A stretch of 64,000 nt of DNA. Source: Vitis vinifera. Its lineage: Eukaryota; Streptophyta; Magnoliopsida; Vitales; Vitaceae. The notes below the pieces were generated by a model. The model worked only from the letters and a program-made list of their open reading frames with translations, made no database searches and had not been told where the DNA came from. Shown here one piece after another: positions 60,001 to 64,000 of this stretch (its first letter is position 1; each line of letters begins with the position of its first letter). The position numbers and the translations under genes are program-made. The DNA is taken from the NCBI RefSeq assembly GCF_030704535.1, contig NC_081821.1:1379001-1443000 (forward strand). The letters are read 5' to 3'.

Positions 60001-62303
60001 TCTATGGTGGTTGGAGTCCAACCTCAAAGATCCAAGTCGTTCTGTTCTTTTGTCTTTTTTCCGAAATGCAGATTGTGATTATTCAATCAGGTTCCCACCT
60101 AGATTATCTTCTATGCAGACAAACTCAGTTGGGATCCTAATTCCCCAACTGTGCGCTAAATATATTTAAGTAGTTGTCTCAGAAGCCTTACAACTGCCTG
60201 CTATATCAATAATCTACATAGGCATTATAATTTTTCAACTTAAAACTCAGCTGAACAAAGTGCTACATGAATCCCAACTGCAGTTGTCCGCATTTCAGAA
60301 ACCTTCATTTTTTATGGCATTGTAACTTTTGGAGTTTATAAACCATTTTTTCCTTCATCTGGTTTCCATTAAAAAAGTATGGAATTTGGAATTTGGAATT
60401 TTAAAAAAATGTTTTTACATCTAATTGTTGGAGTTCTCTTGGTGATTGTATTTGTCACAGGAAAGGCAGGTTGGGCTGCACCTCGTCTTAAGGATGCTGC
60501 TTTATCTCTTGACAAATTGCGTGAAGGTTATGTGGAGGTGTGCTTGGATCTCTGTAGAATATGGCCTATGTTATAATTTAATAATCATAACAATAATTTT
60601 TGTAGAGGTAAATATAATAATAATAAGAATAACAATAATAATAATGATGATAATAATAATAATAAGTCAACAACAACTACTACAATTTAGGCATGTTAAG
60701 ATAGGTGCAGTGTACATAATAGTAATAGATGATTTATTGTCACTTTATTTTAGTCTATTTTAATTGTTTTAGTGATGCTTAGAAACCTTATACACACTTC
60801 TTTCCATCAGATGATTATGGCAATGCGGACGTTATATCAGAAGTGCAAACTGGTACATGGAGACCTCAGTGAATATAACATACTTTATTTTGAGGTATGC
60901 ATTTATCGTTTTTCACATTGAACTGACTACACATGTATTATGGACAATCATTTATAATCTTTCCTCCTATTTGACAGGGCCACTTACATGTTATTGATGT
61001 TTCTCAAGCAGTTGATCTTGACCATCCTCATGCCCTTGACTTTCTACGTGAAGATTGTGTCCATGTTTCTGTATGTTGTTTCTCTGAGATTTCTTGGCTG
61101 GTTTCAATGTTTTCTACAATTAAAACAGTGACTGTAACTATTAAATGTGACAATTATATTGGTCATTGAAGCATTTGGTGGCATGCAGGATTTTTTTAAA
61201 AAACATGGTGTAGCTGTTATGACAATTCGAGAACTGTTTGATTTCATAGTTGATCCAACCATTACTGATGAGTCAGTGGATGATTATCTGGAACAGGTTT
61301 GTTTGGTTGTTTATGCTGCAGAATTTTGCTAGAAAACGGAAGAGATCTCCATGATAACGGCTTTAATCTTTTCAGGTTCAACAAAAGATTTTGGCAAGAG
61401 AGATATCTCCAGAGGATGAGATTGCAGATTCTGTATTTGTACAGGTAATCCCTAAAGCAGTCTTGTTCTGTTCTTGAAGGGTTGTGTCTTTTCTGGTCCA
61501 AACATAGAAGCAATTGATCCTAAGGCATAAAAACCCTATCCTATCGCTAACTTAATGATTGGGCTTTGTCTTCATCCTGGCCTTGATCATATGATCGACC
61601 GAGTTTTCAGATAAGAGAAAATAAATAGTGTTGTTTTAGAAAATATCAAAATTTAGAGTGTAAGACCATGACATATATTATAAACTCAAATCCTAACAAC
61701 TTAAACTTTTAGGAAATTTGGTTATTCAATATCGTGTCAAAACAATTAGAGGTTTTGGGTTCAAGTTGTCCCTATCTGTGCTATCAAATATGTATAAATT
61801 GGGTTGCCGAAATTTTTGAAGATTTCCATAAATTTATTGTCATTTTCCCCCCATGTCTCCTCCAGTCTTTTATTCCCAAGGCACTAGAAGATGTGAAGAA
61901 TGCCGAGCAGGATGTAATCCGGCTAACAAGTGGCAAGGACACTACAGACATGTACTATAAAACTATTACAGGACTCAAACAAGCTCTTTCTCTATCTCAA
62001 CCTTCTCCTCCACAAACCGAGCCGCCCCTTAAAGAAAACTCCTCTCTGGATCCAACTGCTCATTCTAACTCAGGCGAAGACATAATAGAATCTGGGACAG
62101 ATGGGGATGAAGAGAACTCAAGTGACACAGACAGTGGTTCCTCGTCTGAAATCGAGACACAGACCCCCACCGATAAGAAAGCTGCCCGAAAAGAGAACAA
62201 GAAGAAGGTGAAAGAAGAGAAGAGGGAAGCCCGGAAGACCAAGGTGCCAAAGGCAGTGAAGAAACGAAAGAAGAAACTGGCCAAAGCTCACAAGACCAGG
62301 TAG
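57080..62303 (+). CDS. RIO1: RIO1 atypical serine/threonine kinase
   Basis: Atypical kinase/ATPase needed for late cytoplasmic maturation of the 40S ribosomal subunit. Twelve exons in phase: 57080-57379, 57995-58123, 58316-58408, 58572-58651, 59180-59293, 59863-59936, 60461-60537, 60811-60894, 60978-61070, 61189-61296, 61376-61444 and 61866-62303 (TAG), giving 552 residues. The acidic N-terminus ([15 protein letters not shown]) is followed by the RIO domain: P-loop ISTGKEANVYHA, catalytic Lys in LAIKVYKTS, the flexible-loop block [16 protein letters not shown], hinge VMEFIG, catalytic [12 protein letters not shown] and metal-binding HVIDVSQAV. The C-terminus is Ser/Asp-rich and then strongly basic ([14 protein letters not shown]). 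The start at 57080 is preferred; an in-frame upstream ATG at 56996 adds unrelated residues, and 57086 is also possible. Introns hold (CAT)n and (AAT)n tracts. Confidence 0.95.
58805..58893. repeat. Imperfect (CAT)n tract in RIO1 intron 4
   Basis: Interrupted CATCATCAT and CTCCTC runs. On the minus strand it reads as an acidic ORF, which is an artefact of the repeat. Confidence 0.85.
60609..60665. repeat. Imperfect (AAT)n tract in RIO1 intron 7
   Basis: Runs of AATAATAAT interrupted by GATGAT and AACAAT. Confidence 0.85.
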
Positions 62304-63435
62304 CCATTATCAACATCTGAGGAAAACAATTTTGCAGCAACGGATTTTACATTTTGTTTGAAGATTATATTTATAGGCTCAAAGTTATTAGAGTTTATTT
62401 ATATATGTTTGTTCTGTGAGGCTGTCTCAAAAGCTCTGAAGATAGCGAACTTTTTCTTCTTTATCTTTAGATACTTTTGATCAGGATCATAAATTACAAA
62501 CAAAAGAGTTTTTCATCGGATTGAAAACTCTGTATTATCAAAAGTAAGCATATTGCTTTTCTTTCAAATAGTCCAAAAGATGTATCATGGGGTAGCCATT
62601 TGCGAACTTTACCCATAAAAGATCCATGTCATCGAGGAAAGAAACCAATGCTCATTCTTAGAAGTTGAATGGTTGAGGCCTGTTTGGATTGAGTTTCAAA
62701 AGTTGAAACTCATTTTTAAGTTTAATAAGAGTTTTAAATAATTTTATTAATGGATTTATGGTTGAAAAAACCGCTTAATATGAACATCGGGATTATTTAA
62801 TTTCCAATTGGAGGTTTTTTTCACTCATATGGAAAGTAATTTTATATTTGATAAAAATTGCCCTTTTAAAAATTATATTAACAACTATGATTTTTGTAAC
62901 TAAATTTATAAATCAAATATTATCTCAAAATGGAAAAAGGTAAAAAGGTTTTGAAATTGAATTGTTGATTTTTAAAACATAATAGCTCTATTTTTATTTA
63001 TTTTTTAAGGTATATTAATAAGATGTTTATTGAATTAAAAGAAAGAGCTTTTAACCAAATAGAACATTGACAATTATACCCTAAAGACTAGGGATCGTTT
63101 GGACGCATTTCTTGTTTTTTATTTTTAAAAATAAAAAAATGATAGTAATTTCTATAAAAATGTGATAACTCTCAAATTAATCTTAAAAATATAAAATTTT
63201 GAAAAATAATTAAAAAAAATTAAAGCTTTAAAAAGGTTTTATTTATTTTAATTTTAAAATATTTTTTAATAATCCAAGATTAATTGTGATCCAAAACACA
63301 CTGTTATGATATCGACCGTTTCTCATCTAATCGACTCACCGTTCACTAAAACGACGCCGTTTCCCATATCGATATGTCTCTAGAAATCAAATCAGCGGGG
63401 GGCCGAAAATTTCCCGAGTGACATCCGTTGCGACA
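62304..63435. other. Spacer between RIO1 and the next gene
   Basis: 1.1 kb: RIO1 3' UTR, then AT-rich sequence with a GATCGTTTGGACGCATTTCT-type repeat start near 63092. Close to the next gene is AAAACGACGCCGTTTCCCAT, a common plant promoter palindrome-like motif. No gene was seen. Confidence 0.5.
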
Positions 63436-63915
63436 ATGTCAGATTCCATGTCTCCCTCGCAAAATCAAAACCCTAATCACAAAGACTCGGAAGCAGTGGC
63501 TCGAGCTTGGCTCGCCACCATTCCTGAGGAGGTCAAAACCCTAACCATGGCGGAGTTCGAATCTTGGGTTCACTCCAACAACGCCTCTTTACCCCACGAA
63601 ATCAGATCAATGCCTCCATCACAGCTCTATGAAATCCTTACTCAGAACTCTATGCCAACTCAGGTTTCCCCTTTGTTTCAATCTCCCTTCATAAATTGCC
63701 TTCTACTTTGCTTAGTTTGTGTTTGAAGTTGTGAAGTTTATACCTTTGGATTCCAAAAGATCTCGCTTTTATTGTGGGGGTTAATATAGGCATCCGTTTT
63801 GCGATCGGACGTGGAATTGAACTCATTAAATGCAGCTTACCACTCCATTTGGAGCCAAATCCTCGAGAATGAGGAATTTAACCAGTGGAAAGGAAGGAAG
63901 TTTTTATTCCCGTAA
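63436..63915 (+). CDS. Uncharacterised small acidic protein, possibly continuing past the window
   Basis: Exon 1 is 63436-63663 (76 codons; ends CAG|GTTTCC) and exon 2 starts at 63790 after TTAATATAG. Read in phase, it runs 41 codons to a TAA at 63913-63915, giving 117 residues. The protein has a polar start (MSDSMSPSQNQNPNHKDSEA), then AVARAWLATIPEEVKTLTMA, FESWVHSNNASLPHEIRSMP, SQLYEILTQ and, in exon 2, NAAYHSIWSQILENEEFNQW. It is soluble, mostly helical in appearance, with no motif I recognise. A GTAATC directly at the putative end (CCC|GTAATC) could instead be a splice donor, so the gene may extend beyond 64000. Strong composition bias and phase agreement argue it is real; function unknown. 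Confidence 0.7.
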
Positions 63916-64000
63916 TCTTAGCCAAGAAAACGAGGGTAAAACAAGAATGTAAATTTTGATTGTTAAGATTGAAATTCCCTTCAAATTGAGCCTGTATGGG

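Noticed and set aside
62060-62340. Minus-strand Phe/Ser-rich ORFs
   Set aside because: Antisense shadows of the Lys/Ser-rich last exon of RIO1.

Overview
This window is plant nuclear DNA from a dicot. The genes have many GT-AG introns, the spacers are very AT-rich, and the gene set is typical of eudicots. Grapevine (Vitis) is my best guess from general gene and repeat style, but the sequence does not prove it. All exon limits were read by eye from splice signals, reading phase and remembered protein families; no alignment was run.

Layout. 1-1995 (-): 5' part of a group IIc WRKY factor, cut by the window edge. 5878-8419 (-): reversibly glycosylated polypeptide / UDP-arabinopyranose mutase. 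8420-13723: AT-rich spacer with short inverted-repeat elements. 13724-15855: a 2.1-kb foldback (arms about 1 kb, inner 223 bp of each arm identical) ending about 100 bp before SEC61-gamma (15956-16323, +). 17966-20005 (+): heavily broken acetolactate synthase pseudogene. 21013-22327 (-): MOCOS-like class V aminotransferase-fold protein lacking the usual PLP lysine region. 25292-26146 (+): DUF579 methyltransferase-like protein. 27249-32483 (-): TITAN-LIKE zinc-finger protein. 33013-38515 (+): a possible three-exon small gene divergent from TITAN-LIKE. 39128-39637 (-): a protein that is only the C-terminal part of SHOOT GRAVITROPISM 5 / IDD15. 41197-41277 (+): tRNA-Leu(AAG). 44706-49143 (+): dCMP deaminase. 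50323-56319 (-): UBA5, the UFM1-activating enzyme. 57080-62303 (+): RIO1 kinase. 63436-63915 (+): an uncharacterised small protein.

The genes are mainly independent housekeeping and developmental loci. From memory, the TITAN-LIKE, DUF579 and SEC61-gamma group matches neighbouring Arabidopsis genes At4g24900-At4g24920, so part of the order is probably ancestral. UBA5 and RIO1 are divergent and share a promoter interval, as do TITAN-LIKE and the putative small gene. The most unusual structure is the foldback beside SEC61-gamma: its outer ends look like housekeeping promoter, with TGGGCC/TGGGCT and AAACCCTAA motifs followed by exon-like sequence, so it looks like an inverted duplication of a gene's 5' end rather than an ordinary transposon. 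No CRISPR array, organellar insert or recognisable retroelement protein gene was seen.
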